In this document: positions 45,202 to 56,768 of the stretch, one piece after another
Position numbering within the stretch: position 1 is the first letter of the stretch
How the letters are laid out: each line of letters starts with the position of its first letter
Source of the DNA: Bacillus vallismortis
Lineage (GTDB): Bacteria > Bacillota > Bacilli > Bacillales > Bacillaceae
Direction: 5' to 3'
Length of the DNA stretch: 64,000 nt
Assembly (NCBI RefSeq): GCF_040784915.1
Contig: NZ_CP160797.1
Span: 102,501 to 166,500 of the forward strand
The notes under the pieces: generated by a model
The model's database searches: none
What the model was told of the DNA's origin: nothing
What the model saw: the letters and a program-made list of their open reading frames with translations, nothing else
Made by a program: the position numbers and the translations under genes

Positions 45202-45397
45202 AGTGGAAGGTACTATAGTCGAAACATTGCCAAACGCGATGTTCAAAGTCGAACTCGAAAACGGCCATACTGTTTTGGCTCATGTATCTGGTAAAATCCG
45301 CATGCACTTCATTCGCATTTTACCTGGAGACAAAGTTACGGTAGAATTATCTCCATATGACTTAACTCGTGGCAGGATTACGTACCGTTACAAATAA
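45179..45397 (+). CDS. infA: Translation initiation factor IF-1
   Basis: 72 residues, an S1/OB-fold protein that blocks the A site in initiation. [22 protein letters not shown] and the C-terminal [13 protein letters not shown] are canonical. ATG 45179 lies behind AAGAAGGGAGAACACTTG, inside the end of the KOW-like gene. Translation is therefore tied to whatever remains of that gene. Confidence 0.98.
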   Translation: MAKDDVIEVEGTIVETLPNAMFKVELENGHTVLAHVSGKIRMHFIRILPGDKVTVELSPYDLTRGRITYRYK

Positions 45398-45544
<147 letters not shown>

Positions 45545-45551
45545 TTTATAA

Positions 45552-45932
<381 letters not shown>

Positions 45933-45949
45933 GTAAGGGAGGTACCTAA

Positions 45950-46348
<399 letters not shown>

Positions 46349-46364
46349 TTTGTTTGTATAGATT

Positions 46365-46393
46365 TTGTGTCCCTGTCAATAATGGGTTATGAT
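46365..46393 (+). promoter_or_regulatory. rpoA promoter candidate
   Basis: TTGTGT and TATGAT are 17 bases apart within the 176-base rpsK-rpoA gap. The -35 is poor. The rest of the gap holds a short GAATC-TCATAT-GATTC hairpin near 46474 and nothing else I can name. Confidence 0.45.
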
Positions 46394-46524
46394 ACAGTTA
46401 TTTATGAAACGAATGCACCGACTCGTTGCCTGAGCACATACGGGACTAAACAATGGGGAATTTCGGATGGAATCTCATATGATTCTATTCGAGGTTTCGA
46501 CGTTTTGAAGGAGGGTTTTAAGTA

Positions 46525-47469
46525 ATGATCGAGATTGAAAAACCAAAAATCGAAACGGTTGAAATCAGCGACGATGCCAAATTTGGTAAGTTTGTCGTAG
46601 AGCCACTTGAGCGTGGATATGGTACAACTCTGGGTAACTCCTTACGTCGTATCCTCTTATCCTCACTCCCTGGTGCCGCTGTAACATCAATCCAGATAGA
46701 TGGTGTACTGCACGAATTCTCGACAATTGAAGGCGTTGTGGAAGATGTTACAACGATTATCTTACACATTAAAAAGCTTGCATTGAAAATCTACTCTGAT
46801 GAAGAGAAGACGTTAGAAATTGATGTACAGGGCGAAGGAACTGTAACGGCAGCAGATATTACACACGATAGTGATGTAGAGATTTTAAATCCAGATCTTC
46901 ATATCGCGACTCTTGGTCAGAATGCGAGTTTCCGAGTTCGCCTTACTGCTCAAAGAGGACGTGGGTATACGCCTGCTGACGCAAACAAGAGAGACGATCA
47001 GCCAATCGGCGTGATTCCGATCGATTCTATCTTTACACCAGTTTCTCGTGTATCTTATCAGGTAGAGAACACTCGTGTAGGCCAAGTTGCAAACTATGAT
47101 AAACTTACACTTGATGTTTGGACTGATGGAAGCACTGGACCGAAAGAAGCCATTGCGCTTGGTTCAAAGATTTTAACTGAACACCTTAATATATTCGTTG
47201 GTTTAACTGACGAAGCTCAACATGCTGAAATCATGGTTGAAAAAGAAGAAGATCAAAAAGAGAAAGTTCTTGAAATGACAATTGAAGAATTAGATCTTTC
47301 TGTTCGTTCTTACAACTGCTTAAAGCGTGCGGGTATTAACACGGTTCAAGAGCTTGCGAACAAGACGGAAGAAGATATGATGAAAGTTCGTAATTTAGGA
47401 CGCAAATCACTTGAAGAAGTGAAAGCGAAACTAGAAGAACTTGGACTCGGACTTCGCAAAGACGATTGA
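46525..47469 (+). CDS. rpoA: RNA polymerase alpha subunit
   Basis: 314 residues. The N-terminal domain dimerises and nucleates the polymerase ([20 protein letters not shown]). The C-terminal domain (about 245-314) binds UP elements and regulators such as Spx; its [20 protein letters not shown] helix is intact, with Tyr and Cys at the Spx-contact region. Ribosome site AAGGAGGGTTTTAAGTA. Confidence 0.98.
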   Translation: MIEIEKPKIETVEISDDAKFGKFVVEPLERGYGTTLGNSLRRILLSSLPGAAVTSIQIDGVLHEFSTIEGVVEDVTTIILHIKKLALKIYSDEEKTLEIDVQGEGTVTAADITHDSDVEILNPDLHIATLGQNASFRVRLTAQRGRGYTPADANKRDDQPIGVIPIDSIFTPVSRVSYQVENTRVGQVANYDKLTLDVWTDGSTGPKEAIALGSKILTEHLNIFVGLTDEAQHAEIMVEKEEDQKEKVLEMTIEELDLSVRSYNCLKRAGINTVQELANKTEEDMMKVRNLGRKSLEEVKAKLEELGLGLRKDD

Positions 47470-47530
47470 CTAGTTTCCTATGCGAACTAGGATTTTCGTG
47501 TGTTTATTATCAGAAACAGCATTCCAATAA

Positions 47531-47908
<378 letters not shown>

Positions 47909-47925
47909 TATCACATATTTTTGTG

Positions 47926-47980
47926 TATCTAAAGAAGGGCGGGACAGTTTCTAACTGGATCTATGCCCTTTTTTTAGATA
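47926..47980 (+). terminator. rplQ terminator
   Basis: TATCTAAAGAAGGGC pairs with GCCCTTTTTTTAGATA (one bulged T), enclosing a second small hairpin CAGTT-TCT-AACTG. The right arm contains the T-run. It should end the S10-spc-alpha transcript. Confidence 0.87.
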
Positions 47981-48039
47981 CTGCAACTTTTTATATAGAG
48001 AGAATAGCAGAGCGTTAGCTGAGAGGAGGCCGGTTTTCC

Positions 48040-48885
48040 ATGAATCAAAATCAGTTGATATCGGTAGAGGATATCGTATTTCGATATCGGAAAGACGCAG
48101 AAAGGCGGGCACTAGACGGCGTCTCCCTGCAGGTGTATGAGGGTGAATGGCTTGCTATTGTAGGTCATAACGGTTCAGGAAAATCAACACTGGCCCGGAC
48201 TTTGAATGGTTTAATCCTTCCTGAATCAGGTGATATCAAGGTTGCCGGGATTCAATTGACAGAGGAATCGGTTTGGGAAGTGCGTAAGAAGATCGGTATG
48301 GTCTTTCAAAATCCGGATAACCAATTTGTCGGAACGACGGTTCGCGATGATGTGGCTTTTGGTTTAGAAAACAATGGTGTACCGCGGGAAGAAATGATTG
48401 AGAGAGTAGACTGGGCAGTAAAACAGGTGAATATGCAAGATTTTCTCGATCAAGAGCCGCACCATCTCTCCGGAGGCCAAAAGCAGAGAGTTGCGATTGC
48501 GGGAGTTATTGCCGCACGTCCTGATATTATTATCTTAGATGAAGCAACATCTATGCTTGACCCGATTGGGCGAGAAGAAGTGCTTGAAACGGTAAGACAC
48601 TTAAAGGAACAGGGCATGGCAACTGTCATTTCCATTACACATGATTTGAATGAGGCGGCAAAAGCAGATCGAATCATTGTCATGAATGGCGGTAAGAAAC
48701 ATGCCGAAGGGATGCCTGAAGAGATTTTTAAATTGAATAAGGAACTTGTTCGAATCGGGCTTGATTTACCCTTCTCATTCCAGCTTAGCCAGCTATTACG
48801 TGAAAATGGACTGGCACTGGAAGAAAATCATTTAACTCAGGAAGGGCTGGTGAAAGAGCTATGGACATTACAATCAAAGATGTAG
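48040..48885 (+). CDS. ecfA1: ECF transporter ATPase EcfA1 (YbxA)
   Basis: 281 residues. One of two ATPases that energise energy-coupling-factor vitamin importers (riboflavin, biotin, thiamine and others through separate S components). Walker A GHNGSGKS is at 42-49, the signature is LSGGQKQRVAIAG, and Walker B is IIILDEATSMLD. It overlaps ecfA2 by 25 bases. Ribosome site GAGAGGAGGCC. Confidence 0.96.
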   Translation: MNQNQLISVEDIVFRYRKDAERRALDGVSLQVYEGEWLAIVGHNGSGKSTLARTLNGLILPESGDIKVAGIQLTEESVWEVRKKIGMVFQNPDNQFVGTTVRDDVAFGLENNGVPREEMIERVDWAVKQVNMQDFLDQEPHHLSGGQKQRVAIAGVIAARPDIIILDEATSMLDPIGREEVLETVRHLKEQGMATVISITHDLNEAAKADRIIVMNGGKKHAEGMPEEIFKLNKELVRIGLDLPFSFQLSQLLRENGLALEENHLTQEGLVKELWTLQSKM

Positions 48886-49730
48886 AGCATCGCTATCAGA
48901 TGAAGACGCCGTTTGAGCGCCTTGCACTGTATGACATCAATGCATCGATTAAAGAAGGAAGCTACGTAGCCGTTATCGGGCATACAGGCTCTGGCAAGTC
49001 CACTCTTCTTCAGCACCTGAATGGTCTTCTGAAGCCGACGAAGGGACAGATATCACTAGACAGCACTGTCATTCAGGCAGGAAAAAAGAATAAAGAGCTG
49101 AAAGCCCTTCGCAAAAAAGTCGGAATCGTTTTCCAATTTCCTGAACATCAATTATTCGAAGAAACAGTTCTCAAAGATATTTCGTTCGGACCAATGAATT
49201 TTGGTGTGAAAAAAGAGGCTGCTGAACAAAGAGCGAGAGAGATGCTGAAGCTTGTAGGTTTATCAGAAGAGCTTCTGGACAGATCGCCTTTTGAATTAAG
49301 CGGGGGACAAATGCGCAGAGTTGCAATTGCCGGCGTACTTGCAATGGATCCTGAAGTGCTTGTTTTGGATGAACCGACTGCTGGATTGGATCCAAGAGGT
49401 CGAAAAGAGATAATGGACATGTTTTATGAGCTTCATCAACGGGGAAACCTGACGACGATCCTTGTGACTCACAGCATGGAGGATGCAGCTGCATACGCTG
49501 ATGAAATGATTGTCATGCATAAAGGAACGATACAAGCTTCAGGCAGTCCGCGTGATTTATTTTTAAAAGGTGAAGAGATGGCTGGCTGGGGGCTGGATCT
49601 TCCGGAAACGATCAAATTCCAAAGACAGCTGGAAGCTGCACTTGGCGTCAAATTTAAAGAGCCTATGCTCACGATTGAAGATGCCGCTGCTGAAATCCGT
49701 ACTCTCTTTCATGGGGAGAAAACCTTATGA
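48861..49730 (+). CDS. ecfA2: ECF transporter ATPase EcfA2 (YbaE)
   Basis: 289 residues, the partner ATPase. Walker A GHTGSGKS at 40-47, signature LSGGQMRRVAIAG and Walker B VLVLDEPTAGLD. The start lies inside ecfA1 and the end overlaps ecfT by four bases, so the three subunits are made in step. Confidence 0.96.
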   Translation: MDITIKDVEHRYQMKTPFERLALYDINASIKEGSYVAVIGHTGSGKSTLLQHLNGLLKPTKGQISLDSTVIQAGKKNKELKALRKKVGIVFQFPEHQLFEETVLKDISFGPMNFGVKKEAAEQRAREMLKLVGLSEELLDRSPFELSGGQMRRVAIAGVLAMDPEVLVLDEPTAGLDPRGRKEIMDMFYELHQRGNLTTILVTHSMEDAAAYADEMIVMHKGTIQASGSPRDLFLKGEEMAGWGLDLPETIKFQRQLEAALGVKFKEPMLTIEDAAAEIRTLFHGEKTL

Positions 49731-50524
49731 TGGACAGCATGATTATCGGCAAGTATGTACCGGGCTCTTCACTTGTGCACCGGCTTGACCCCAGAACAAA
49801 ACTCATTACGATCTTTTTATTTGTTTGTATCGTATTCTTAGCCAATAATGTACAGACATATGCACTGCTTGGATTATTTACAGTGGGCGTCGTTTCTTTA
49901 ACAAGAGTTCCTTTCTCTTTTTTACTGAAAGGGTTAAAGCCTATTATCTGGATTGTCCTTTTCACGTTCCTTCTTCACATTTTAATGACACACGAAGGAC
50001 CGATTATCTTTCAATTAGGCGTTTTCAAAGTCTATGAGGGCGGTTTGGTTCAAGGGATATTCATTTCTCTAAGATTCGTCTATCTGATTTTAATCACAAC
50101 CTTATTAACACTAACGACTACTCCGATTGAGATTACCGATGGAATGGAACAGCTGCTGAATCCATTAAAAAAAGTAAAGCTTCCTGTGCACGAGCTGGCT
50201 CTTATGATGTCAATTTCTTTGCGGTTTATCCCGACCTTGATGGAGGAGACAGATAAGATCATGAAGGCTCAGATGGCGCGAGGCGTTGATTTTACAAGCG
50301 GCCCTGTCAAAGACAGAGTAAAGGCTATTGTCCCGCTTCTTGTCCCTCTCTTCGTCAGTGCATTCAAACGTGCCGAGGAGCTTGCGGTGGCAATGGAAGC
50401 AAGAGGCTATCAAAGCGGAGAGGGACGGACGAAATATAGAAAGCTTGTATGGACAGGAAAAGATACTTCTGTCATTGTCAGCTTGATGGTATTGGCTGCT
50501 TTGTTATTTTTCTTAAGAGCTTAG
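49727..50524 (+). CDS. ecfT: ECF transporter membrane subunit EcfT (YbaF)
   Basis: 265 residues from ATG 49727 (ATGATG). EcfT couples the ATPases to the S component. Five or so membrane helices are visible and the two coupling-helix motifs are seen as AQMARG and AMEARGY. No S component gene is next to it, as usual for the shared (group II) ECF module. truA follows after 10 bases. Confidence 0.96.
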   Translation: MMDSMIIGKYVPGSSLVHRLDPRTKLITIFLFVCIVFLANNVQTYALLGLFTVGVVSLTRVPFSFLLKGLKPIIWIVLFTFLLHILMTHEGPIIFQLGVFKVYEGGLVQGIFISLRFVYLILITTLLTLTTTPIEITDGMEQLLNPLKKVKLPVHELALMMSISLRFIPTLMEETDKIMKAQMARGVDFTSGPVKDRVKAIVPLLVPLFVSAFKRAEELAVAMEARGYQSGEGRTKYRKLVWTGKDTSVIVSLMVLAALLFFLRA

Positions 50525-50534
50525 AGGTGCGGGT

Positions 50535-51278
50535 ATGAGACTGAAATGCACGATTTCTTATGACGGACACTTGTTTAACGGTTATCAGGTTCAGCCGGGC
50601 AAACGAACGGTTCAGAGTGAACTGGAGAAGGCTTTAGCTGTCCTGCATAAGTCGAAAGAAAGAATCCCGGTCGTATCTTCAGGAAGAACAGACAGCGGGG
50701 TTCACGCAGCCGGACAGGTGATTCATTTTGATACACCGCTGTCTATCCCGGCAGAGAGATGGCCGTATGCCTTAAATGCACTGCTTCCGGACGATATCGC
50801 AGTCAAACAGGCAGAAATTGCGGATGATGGGTTCCATGCACGATTTAGCGCAGTGAAAAAAGAATATCGCTACTTTGTATACACGGATAAACACCCGGAC
50901 GTATTTAAACGGCATTACGCTTACCATTTTTCATATCACCTTAATGTGCAGAACATGAGAGAAGCGGCAAAGCATCTTTTAGGGACGCATGATTTTACGA
51001 GCTTTTGCGCGGTTAAAACAGAAGTGCAGGACAAGGTAAGAACGATTTACGAACTTGATTGGACTAAGACAGATGACGGCCTGCAAATGCGGATCACAGG
51101 CAGCGGTTTCTTATATAATATGGTCAGAATTATTGCGGGTACTTTGCTTGATGCAGGTATTGGCAAAATTTCTCCCGATGATGTGAAATCTATGCTGGAA
51201 GCGAAGGATCGCGAAGCGGCAGGGCGCACAGCGCCGGGGCACGGGCTATATTTATGGAACGTTTGCTATGACAACTAA
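50535..51278 (+). CDS. truA: tRNA pseudouridine(38-40) synthase TruA
   Basis: 247 residues. Makes pseudouridine at positions 38-40 of the tRNA anticodon stem. The catalytic Asp is in SGRTDSGVHAAGQV near residue 53, and FLYNMVRIIAGTLL is the second family motif. It is 10 bases after ecfT behind AGAGGTGCGGGT. Confidence 0.97.
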   Translation: MRLKCTISYDGHLFNGYQVQPGKRTVQSELEKALAVLHKSKERIPVVSSGRTDSGVHAAGQVIHFDTPLSIPAERWPYALNALLPDDIAVKQAEIADDGFHARFSAVKKEYRYFVYTDKHPDVFKRHYAYHFSYHLNVQNMREAAKHLLGTHDFTSFCAVKTEVQDKVRTIYELDWTKTDDGLQMRITGSGFLYNMVRIIAGTLLDAGIGKISPDDVKSMLEAKDREAAGRTAPGHGLYLWNVCYDN

Positions 51279-51298
51279 ACCAGGTGTGTAATATTTTC

Positions 51299-51327
51299 TT
51301 GACAGAGTCTGCATAAAGTTATAAGAT
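51299..51327 (+). promoter_or_regulatory. rplM-rpsI promoter
   Basis: TTGACA, 17 bases, TAAGAT. Start expected near 51334, giving about 107 bases of leader. Confidence 0.72.
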
Positions 51328-51340
51328 ATCATATGGTATG

Positions 51341-51388
51341 TATTTCAACCCCACGATAAGCCCCGGAAACTTATTGTGTTGTGAAATA
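51341..51388 (+). promoter_or_regulatory. L13 leader hairpin
   Basis: TATTTCA ... CACgATAAG pairs with CTTATtGTG ... TGAAATA, with a CCCCGGAAA loop and an internal bulge. It is the core of the L13 leader family known before rplM in Bacilli, where the protein is thought to regulate its own operon. Confidence 0.8.
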
Positions 51389-51428
51389 GAACGTAATCGA
51401 AGTTTATTGAAAATGACAGATCATTTAG

Positions 51429-52291
<863 letters not shown>

Positions 52292-52305
52292 TTTTACGTT
52301 TTCGA

Positions 52306-52336
52306 AGCTCTCAACCTTGGGTTGGGAGCTTTTTTA
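52306..52336 (+). terminator. rplM-rpsI terminator
   Basis: AGCTCTCAAC pairs with GTTGGGAGCT (one G-T) around CTTGG, then six Ts. Confidence 0.92.
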
Positions 52337-52346
52337 TATCCTTATA

Positions 52347-52382
52347 AAAAAGCAGAAGCCTATATGAGTGCTTCTGCTTTTT
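52347..52382. terminator. Terminator facing the minus-strand hydrolase
   Basis: A perfect 13-bp repeat (AAAAAGCAGAAGC and its complement) around CTATATGAGT. T-runs flank it on both strands, so it works in either direction. It lies just past the stop of the 52386-53126 gene. Confidence 0.88.
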
Positions 52383-52385
52383 GCT

Positions 52386-53126
52386 TTATAAAACGGCCGC
52401 TTTTTGCTGATTGGCTTTCTCCACTAAAGTTTCGAATAGCATCAGCATGAGCGGATATCCTTTTGTCAACATTTCCGGATGCCACTGAACCCCAAGCACA
52501 AATGTGCTGCTCTCCATTTCGATTGCTTCAATGACTTCATCCCGTGCCCGTGCAGATATAAGGAACCCGGGAGCCACATCTTTAATCGCTTGGTGATGGA
52601 ACGAATTGACCAGCGCTGTATCTCCAAATATAGAATGAAGGTGCGTACCCGTTTCAATGTCAATGGTATGAGTGGGAACCTTGGTATTATTGTACTGATC
52701 ATGTTTAATAGATGCATTCTTAATATAAGATAGATCTTGGTAAATAGAGCCGCCAAACGCGACATTCAAAATTTGCAATCCTCTGCAAATGGCAAATACG
52801 GGTTTGCCGGCAGCAATGGCTTTTTTTATTAGTAATTGATCAAATTCATCTCGCTCGGGAAAAACTGAACCTTGCTTAGCAAGAGGCTCCTCACCGTAAA
52901 GGAGTGGGTTAACGTCATGCCCTCCTGACATCACAAGCCCATCTATTTGCTGTATCATCTGATCGATTGTTTCTTCATCATTTATAATAGGCACGATAAA
53001 AGGGACGCCTCCCGCATCTAAAACAGATTGAACGTATGTATCATTCACATAGGCGCGCTTATAACCTGGGAAACGCCCGCCTTGATCAATGATGATACTC
53101 CCTGATATGCCGATAACAGGTTTCAT
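52386..53126 (-). CDS. Class I glutamine amidotransferase-like gamma-glutamyl hydrolase (PuuD/peptidase C26 type)
   Basis: 246 residues from ATG at 53126, preceded on its strand by GGAAGGAA. The fold is class I GATase: oxyanion strand MSGGHDVNP near 67, nucleophile Cys114 in AICRGLQ, and His216 and Glu218 in GVQWHPE. There is no synthetase partner domain. This is the layout of gamma-glutamyl-GABA hydrolase PuuD and related enzymes that cleave gamma-glutamyl amide bonds. It faces a peptide importer across a 150-base shared promoter region, so a role in breaking down an imported gamma-glutamyl compound is plausible; the substrate is not known. I do not recall it at this place in strain 168. Confidence 0.85.
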   Translation of the reverse strand: MKPVIGISGSIIIDQGGRFPGYKRAYVNDTYVQSVLDAGGVPFIVPIINDEETIDQMIQQIDGLVMSGGHDVNPLLYGEEPLAKQGSVFPERDEFDQLLIKKAIAAGKPVFAICRGLQILNVAFGGSIYQDLSYIKNASIKHDQYNNTKVPTHTIDIETGTHLHSIFGDTALVNSFHHQAIKDVAPGFLISARARDEVIEAIEMESSTFVLGVQWHPEMLTKGYPLMLMLFETLVEKANQQKAAVL

Positions 53127-53173
53127 CTATACTCATTCCTTCCAACTGACTATACTGCAGACTGCCATAAAGC

Positions 53174-53223
53174 TTATTAAACTTATCAGTATTATTGACA
53201 ATATGAAGCTTCTCTTGTAGTAT
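53174..53223. promoter_or_regulatory. Divergent overlapping promoters
   Basis: Forward: TTGACA (53195-53200), 17 bases, TAGTAT. Reverse: TTGTCA (complement of 53196-53201), 16 bases, TAATAA. Both -35 boxes lie in the palindrome ATTGACAAT/ATTGTCAAT, so two polymerases cannot occupy them at once. The forward -10 is inside an imperfect TAGTATACACTA repeat that could be an operator. Confidence 0.65.
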
Positions 53224-53245
53224 ACACTATTGTTCAATTAGTTTA

Positions 53246-53260
53246 AATTTTAACAATTTT
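53246..53260 (+). promoter_or_regulatory. Weak CodY-like motif in importer leader
   Basis: AATTTTAACAATTTT matches the CodY consensus at 11 of 15 positions and lies about 15 bases past the expected start site. CodY often represses peptide importers. The region is A+T rich, so the match may be chance. An ATTGTT...AACAAT inverted repeat (53229-53257) overlaps it. Confidence 0.3.
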
Positions 53261-53276
53261 ATATGGGGGGTTTAGA

Positions 53277-54854
53277 GTGAAAAAGCGGTTTATATTCAGC
53301 TTGTCATTTGTGCTTATTACCAGTGTTTTCTTAGCGGCGTGCGGTAACAACGATAAAAATGATAAAGCTTCAGAGAGTAAGGGTTCATCAAGTGATACAT
53401 TCACGGTTGCTTTAGAAAGTGATGTGACAACGCTTGATCCTCATGATACAAACGATAATGCATCCTATACAGCTGAATCAGCTATTATGGAGGGACTTTT
53501 AGGCTTTGATAAGGATAACAAAGTCGTTCCTGTCCTAGCCAAAAGCTATGAGGTAAACAAAGATTCGACTGAGTTTACGTTCAAGCTCAAGAAAGGAATC
53601 AAGTTCCAAGACGGAACGGACTTTAATGCCGAAGCGGTGAAAACGAATATTGACCGTCTTGCCGATCCTGAATCTAAGTTAAAACGACATAGTTTATTTG
53701 AGTTAGTAAAAGAAACGAAAGTCATAGATGATGATACAGTGCGTGTCACTTTAAGCAAGCCATTTGCGGCGATGATCAACAACTTTGCTCATCCGGCAGC
53801 TATGATGATTAGTCCTGATGCGATAAAAAAATATGGTGACAAAGTATCACAGCACCCGGTCGGAACAGGACCGTTTACATTTGAAAAATGGCAGCACGGC
53901 GAATATCTTAAATTAACTGTCAATAAAAATTACTGGAACAAGGACCTTCCAAAGGTACATAACATTGTCTTTAAGCCTGTTCCTGAAAATGGGGCACGAA
54001 TTGCGATGCTTCAAACGGGAGAAGCGGATTTCATCTATCCCGTACCTCCGACAGATACAAAAACAATTGAGAACACCGACGGACTGTCACTGGTTACAAA
54101 GCCGTCTTTAATTGTGAAGTATTTTTCAATGAATACTATGAAAAAGCCTTTTAATGATGTGAAAGTCCGCCAGGCTATTAACTATGCAATTGATAAAGAA
54201 GCTTTCCTGAAAGTTGTATATAACGGATATGCTTCTGAAGCGAAATCATCTATTGCACCTGATACACAGTTTTACGCTGGACAAACACCATACGAATATA
54301 ACATCAAAAAAGCGAAACAGCTTTTAAAAGAAGCGGGTTATCCAAATGGGTTTGAGGCAACAATCTGGGGCGGAAACAGCTCTGATAAGGTTAAAATGAT
54401 GGAATTCTATAAACAGCAGCTTGATAAAGTAGGAATTACATTAAAAACAGTGCCTATGGAAAGCGGTACTATCGGGGATAAAATCTGGGGTGTTACAAAC
54501 GCGAAAGATGCTGATCTGGAGCTTTATAATGGCGGATGGTCTCCGTCTACCGGCGATGCCGATTGGGGTCTTCGCCCTGTCTTTGGCGGAGAGGAAGCAT
54601 TCCCGCCGAATTCTTATAACACGTCTTACTACCAAAGTAATACTGTAAACAGTCTTCTGAACCAAGCGTTACAAACTTCTGACACGGCGAAACGCAAAGA
54701 ATTATATGGAAAAGCGCAGCAGCAGATTTGGGAAGATGCTCCATGGGTTTTCCTTGCTGTACCAGATTTAATTTATGCGAAAAAAGACAGTGTCGACGGA
54801 GTGGTGATGCAGCCATCAGGTGTGATGGATGTTCGCGGGGCAGAAAAAAAATAA
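53277..54854 (+). CDS. Peptide/glutathione-type ABC transporter substrate-binding lipoprotein
   Basis: 525 residues from GTG 53277, behind TGGGGGGTTT. The signal peptide ends in a lipobox, FLAAC with Cys22, followed by a polar linker (NNDKNDKASESKGSSS). The mature part is a family 5 extracellular binding protein (DppA/OppA/GsiB type): TLDPHDTND, the VPVLAKSYEV strand, and the PVGTGPFTFEKW motif near 195. By overall sequence it resembles GsiB-like proteins annotated for glutathione, but the ligand cannot be assigned. It is first of five importer genes and followed by hairpins that may keep its level above that of the permeases. Confidence 0.88.
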   Translation: MKKRFIFSLSFVLITSVFLAACGNNDKNDKASESKGSSSDTFTVALESDVTTLDPHDTNDNASYTAESAIMEGLLGFDKDNKVVPVLAKSYEVNKDSTEFTFKLKKGIKFQDGTDFNAEAVKTNIDRLADPESKLKRHSLFELVKETKVIDDDTVRVTLSKPFAAMINNFAHPAAMMISPDAIKKYGDKVSQHPVGTGPFTFEKWQHGEYLKLTVNKNYWNKDLPKVHNIVFKPVPENGARIAMLQTGEADFIYPVPPTDTKTIENTDGLSLVTKPSLIVKYFSMNTMKKPFNDVKVRQAINYAIDKEAFLKVVYNGYASEAKSSIAPDTQFYAGQTPYEYNIKKAKQLLKEAGYPNGFEATIWGGNSSDKVKMMEFYKQQLDKVGITLKTVPMESGTIGDKIWGVTNAKDADLELYNGGWSPSTGDADWGLRPVFGGEEAFPPNSYNTSYYQSNTVNSLLNQALQTSDTAKRKELYGKAQQQIWEDAPWVFLAVPDLIYAKKDSVDGVVMQPSGVMDVRGAEKK

Positions 54855-54855
54855 T

Positions 54856-54925
54856 GCTGGCGCTTGGGTGACGCCCATCCAGCGTGTTCCGGAGGCAGAC
54901 TCGTATGGGTCAGCCTCCTTTTATT
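54856..54925 (+). terminator. Intercistronic hairpins after the binding protein gene
   Basis: First hairpin: GCTGG...CCAGC with inner TGGG-TGAC-GCCCA. Second: GGAGGC(a)GAC pairs with GTC(a)GCCTCC at 54891-54918, followed by TTTTATT. The second looks like a partial terminator, letting more binding protein than permease be made. Confidence 0.72.
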
Positions 54926-54945
54926 GAAGTCAAGGAGGGCGCCTA

Positions 54946-55869
54946 ATGATAAAGTATTCAATCAAACGTTTATTGCTGATGATTCCTCTCTTGTTCATTA
55001 TTACTGTTATTGTCTTTATGTTCGTGCATATGATTCCCGGAGACCCTGCCCGGTTAATCGCAGGCAGTGATGCAACAATTGATGAAATCAAATTAGTAAG
55101 AGAGAAATATGGCTTAGATCAGCCTTTATATCAACAATACATCTCATATATGTCCAATCTCTTTCAAGGAGATTTAGGAACGTCTATTCAGGCGGGAAGA
55201 CCTGTGGCAGAGATGTTGTCTGAGCGGTTTATGCCGACATTTTGGCTGACAGTTGTGAGCATGTTTTGGTCCCTGCTATTTGGAATTCCAATCGGATTGG
55301 TTTCAGCTGTCAAAAGAAACAAGTGGCAGGATCATATTACAATGGTTTTTGCCGTTTCAGCGATATCTATTCCTTCTTTCTGGCTGGGGCTTATGCTCAT
55401 GCAGCTGTTTTCCGTTCAATTAGGCTGGCTTCCTACAGGCGGAATAGACTCTTGGAAACATTATATTCTTCCTTCTATTACGCTAGGAGCAGGAGTTGCA
55501 GCTATCATTGCCCGCTTTACAAGATCAGCAGTCATGGATGTGTTAAAGAATGATTATATCCGGACGAGCAGAGCTAAAGGCCTGCATGAATATACAGTTC
55601 TCATGAAGCATGCCTTCAGAAATGCAATGATTCCGGTTGTCACGATGACTGGATTACAGTTCGGGTTTATGCTTAGCGGATCAATCATTACAGAAACGTT
55701 ATTCAGTTGGCCCGGATTGGGCCGTCTGTTAATTAATTCAATTGTGTCAAGGGATTACCCGGTTATACAAGCTGAACTTTTATTATTTTCTTTTGAATTT
55801 CTACTCATTAATTTAATTGTTGATTTATTATATGGCTGGCTGAACCCGAAAGTACGCTACGGATCATAG
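54946..55869 (+). CDS. ABC transporter permease, DppB/GsiC type
   Basis: 307 residues. Six membrane helices; the first lies at about 9-30 ([20 protein letters not shown]) and is followed by the GDPAR loop typical of DppB. The EAA loop that touches the ATPases reads [21 protein letters not shown]. Ribosome site AAGGAGGGCGCC. Forms the importer pore together with the next gene. Confidence 0.93.
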   Translation: MIKYSIKRLLLMIPLLFIITVIVFMFVHMIPGDPARLIAGSDATIDEIKLVREKYGLDQPLYQQYISYMSNLFQGDLGTSIQAGRPVAEMLSERFMPTFWLTVVSMFWSLLFGIPIGLVSAVKRNKWQDHITMVFAVSAISIPSFWLGLMLMQLFSVQLGWLPTGGIDSWKHYILPSITLGAGVAAIIARFTRSAVMDVLKNDYIRTSRAKGLHEYTVLMKHAFRNAMIPVVTMTGLQFGFMLSGSIITETLFSWPGLGRLLINSIVSRDYPVIQAELLLFSFEFLLINLIVDLLYGWLNPKVRYGS

Positions 55870-55884
55870 GAAGGAGGATATCAA

Positions 55885-56757
55885 ATGGAGATAAAACATG
55901 TTGAGAAGCCGGCAAAAAGCAGCAGGTTCCATGATTTTTGGGTTTCTTTTAAAAAGCAAAAAGTATCGCTGATATCCGCTGTATTTCTTTTGCTATTATT
56001 TATTGTCGCATTATTCGGCCAGTATTTTGTGCCATATGACCCTGCAAAAGTCGATTACGGCCAATTATTTTTAAAGCCTTCAGCAGCTCATTTGGCGGGA
56101 ACCGATGCATACGGAAGGGATATCTTCAGCAGGATATTAGTCGGAGCGAGAATTTCCTTATCTGTTGGTTTGTCTTCTGTTTTTTTGGGAGCTTTAGCCG
56201 GGAGTGCACTTGGCATTATAAGCGGCTATTTTGGTAAGTGGATTGATAGTTTGATTATGCGATTCTGCGATATTTTATTAGCTTTTCCGGGAATGCTGCT
56301 GGCAATCGGTATTATCGCAATACTTGGAACAGGTTTGATGAATGTAATCTTTGCAGTTGCTATATTCAGCGTGCCTGTATTTGCGCGGATTGTTCGAAGC
56401 AGTGTGCTGGAGATGAAATCAAGCCTGTACGTGGAAGCGGCAAAATCAACAGGTGCTAAAGATACACGCATTATTCTTAAACACGTTTTGCCGGGTACGT
56501 TCTCAACGATTATCGTGTATTTCACAATGAGAATCGGTTCTGCTATTTTAATAGCGGCAGGACTTAGCTTTTTAGGATTAGGAGCAGATCCCTCTACTCC
56601 TGAATGGGGCGCTATGCTGAGTGATGGGCATAACTACTTAAACACAGCTCCGCATGTGACGATTTTTCCGGGACTTGCAATATTTCTCACCGTTTTAGCT
56701 TTTAATTTGCTTGGTGACGGACTCCGGGATGCACTTGATCCTAAGATAAAGGATTAG
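55885..56757 (+). CDS. ABC transporter permease, DppC/GsiD type
   Basis: 290 residues. DppC-type permease with an N-terminal cytosolic stretch, a first helix at about 28-50, and the family motif LAGTDAYGRDIFSRILVGAR. The EAA loop is VEAAKSTGAKDTRIILKHVL and the end PEWGAMLSDG...GDGLRDALDPK is typical. Ribosome site GGAAGGAGGATATCAA. Confidence 0.93.
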   Translation: MEIKHVEKPAKSSRFHDFWVSFKKQKVSLISAVFLLLLFIVALFGQYFVPYDPAKVDYGQLFLKPSAAHLAGTDAYGRDIFSRILVGARISLSVGLSSVFLGALAGSALGIISGYFGKWIDSLIMRFCDILLAFPGMLLAIGIIAILGTGLMNVIFAVAIFSVPVFARIVRSSVLEMKSSLYVEAAKSTGAKDTRIILKHVLPGTFSTIIVYFTMRIGSAILIAAGLSFLGLGADPSTPEWGAMLSDGHNYLNTAPHVTIFPGLAIFLTVLAFNLLGDGLRDALDPKIKD

Positions 56758-56768
56758 GAGGTAAATGA

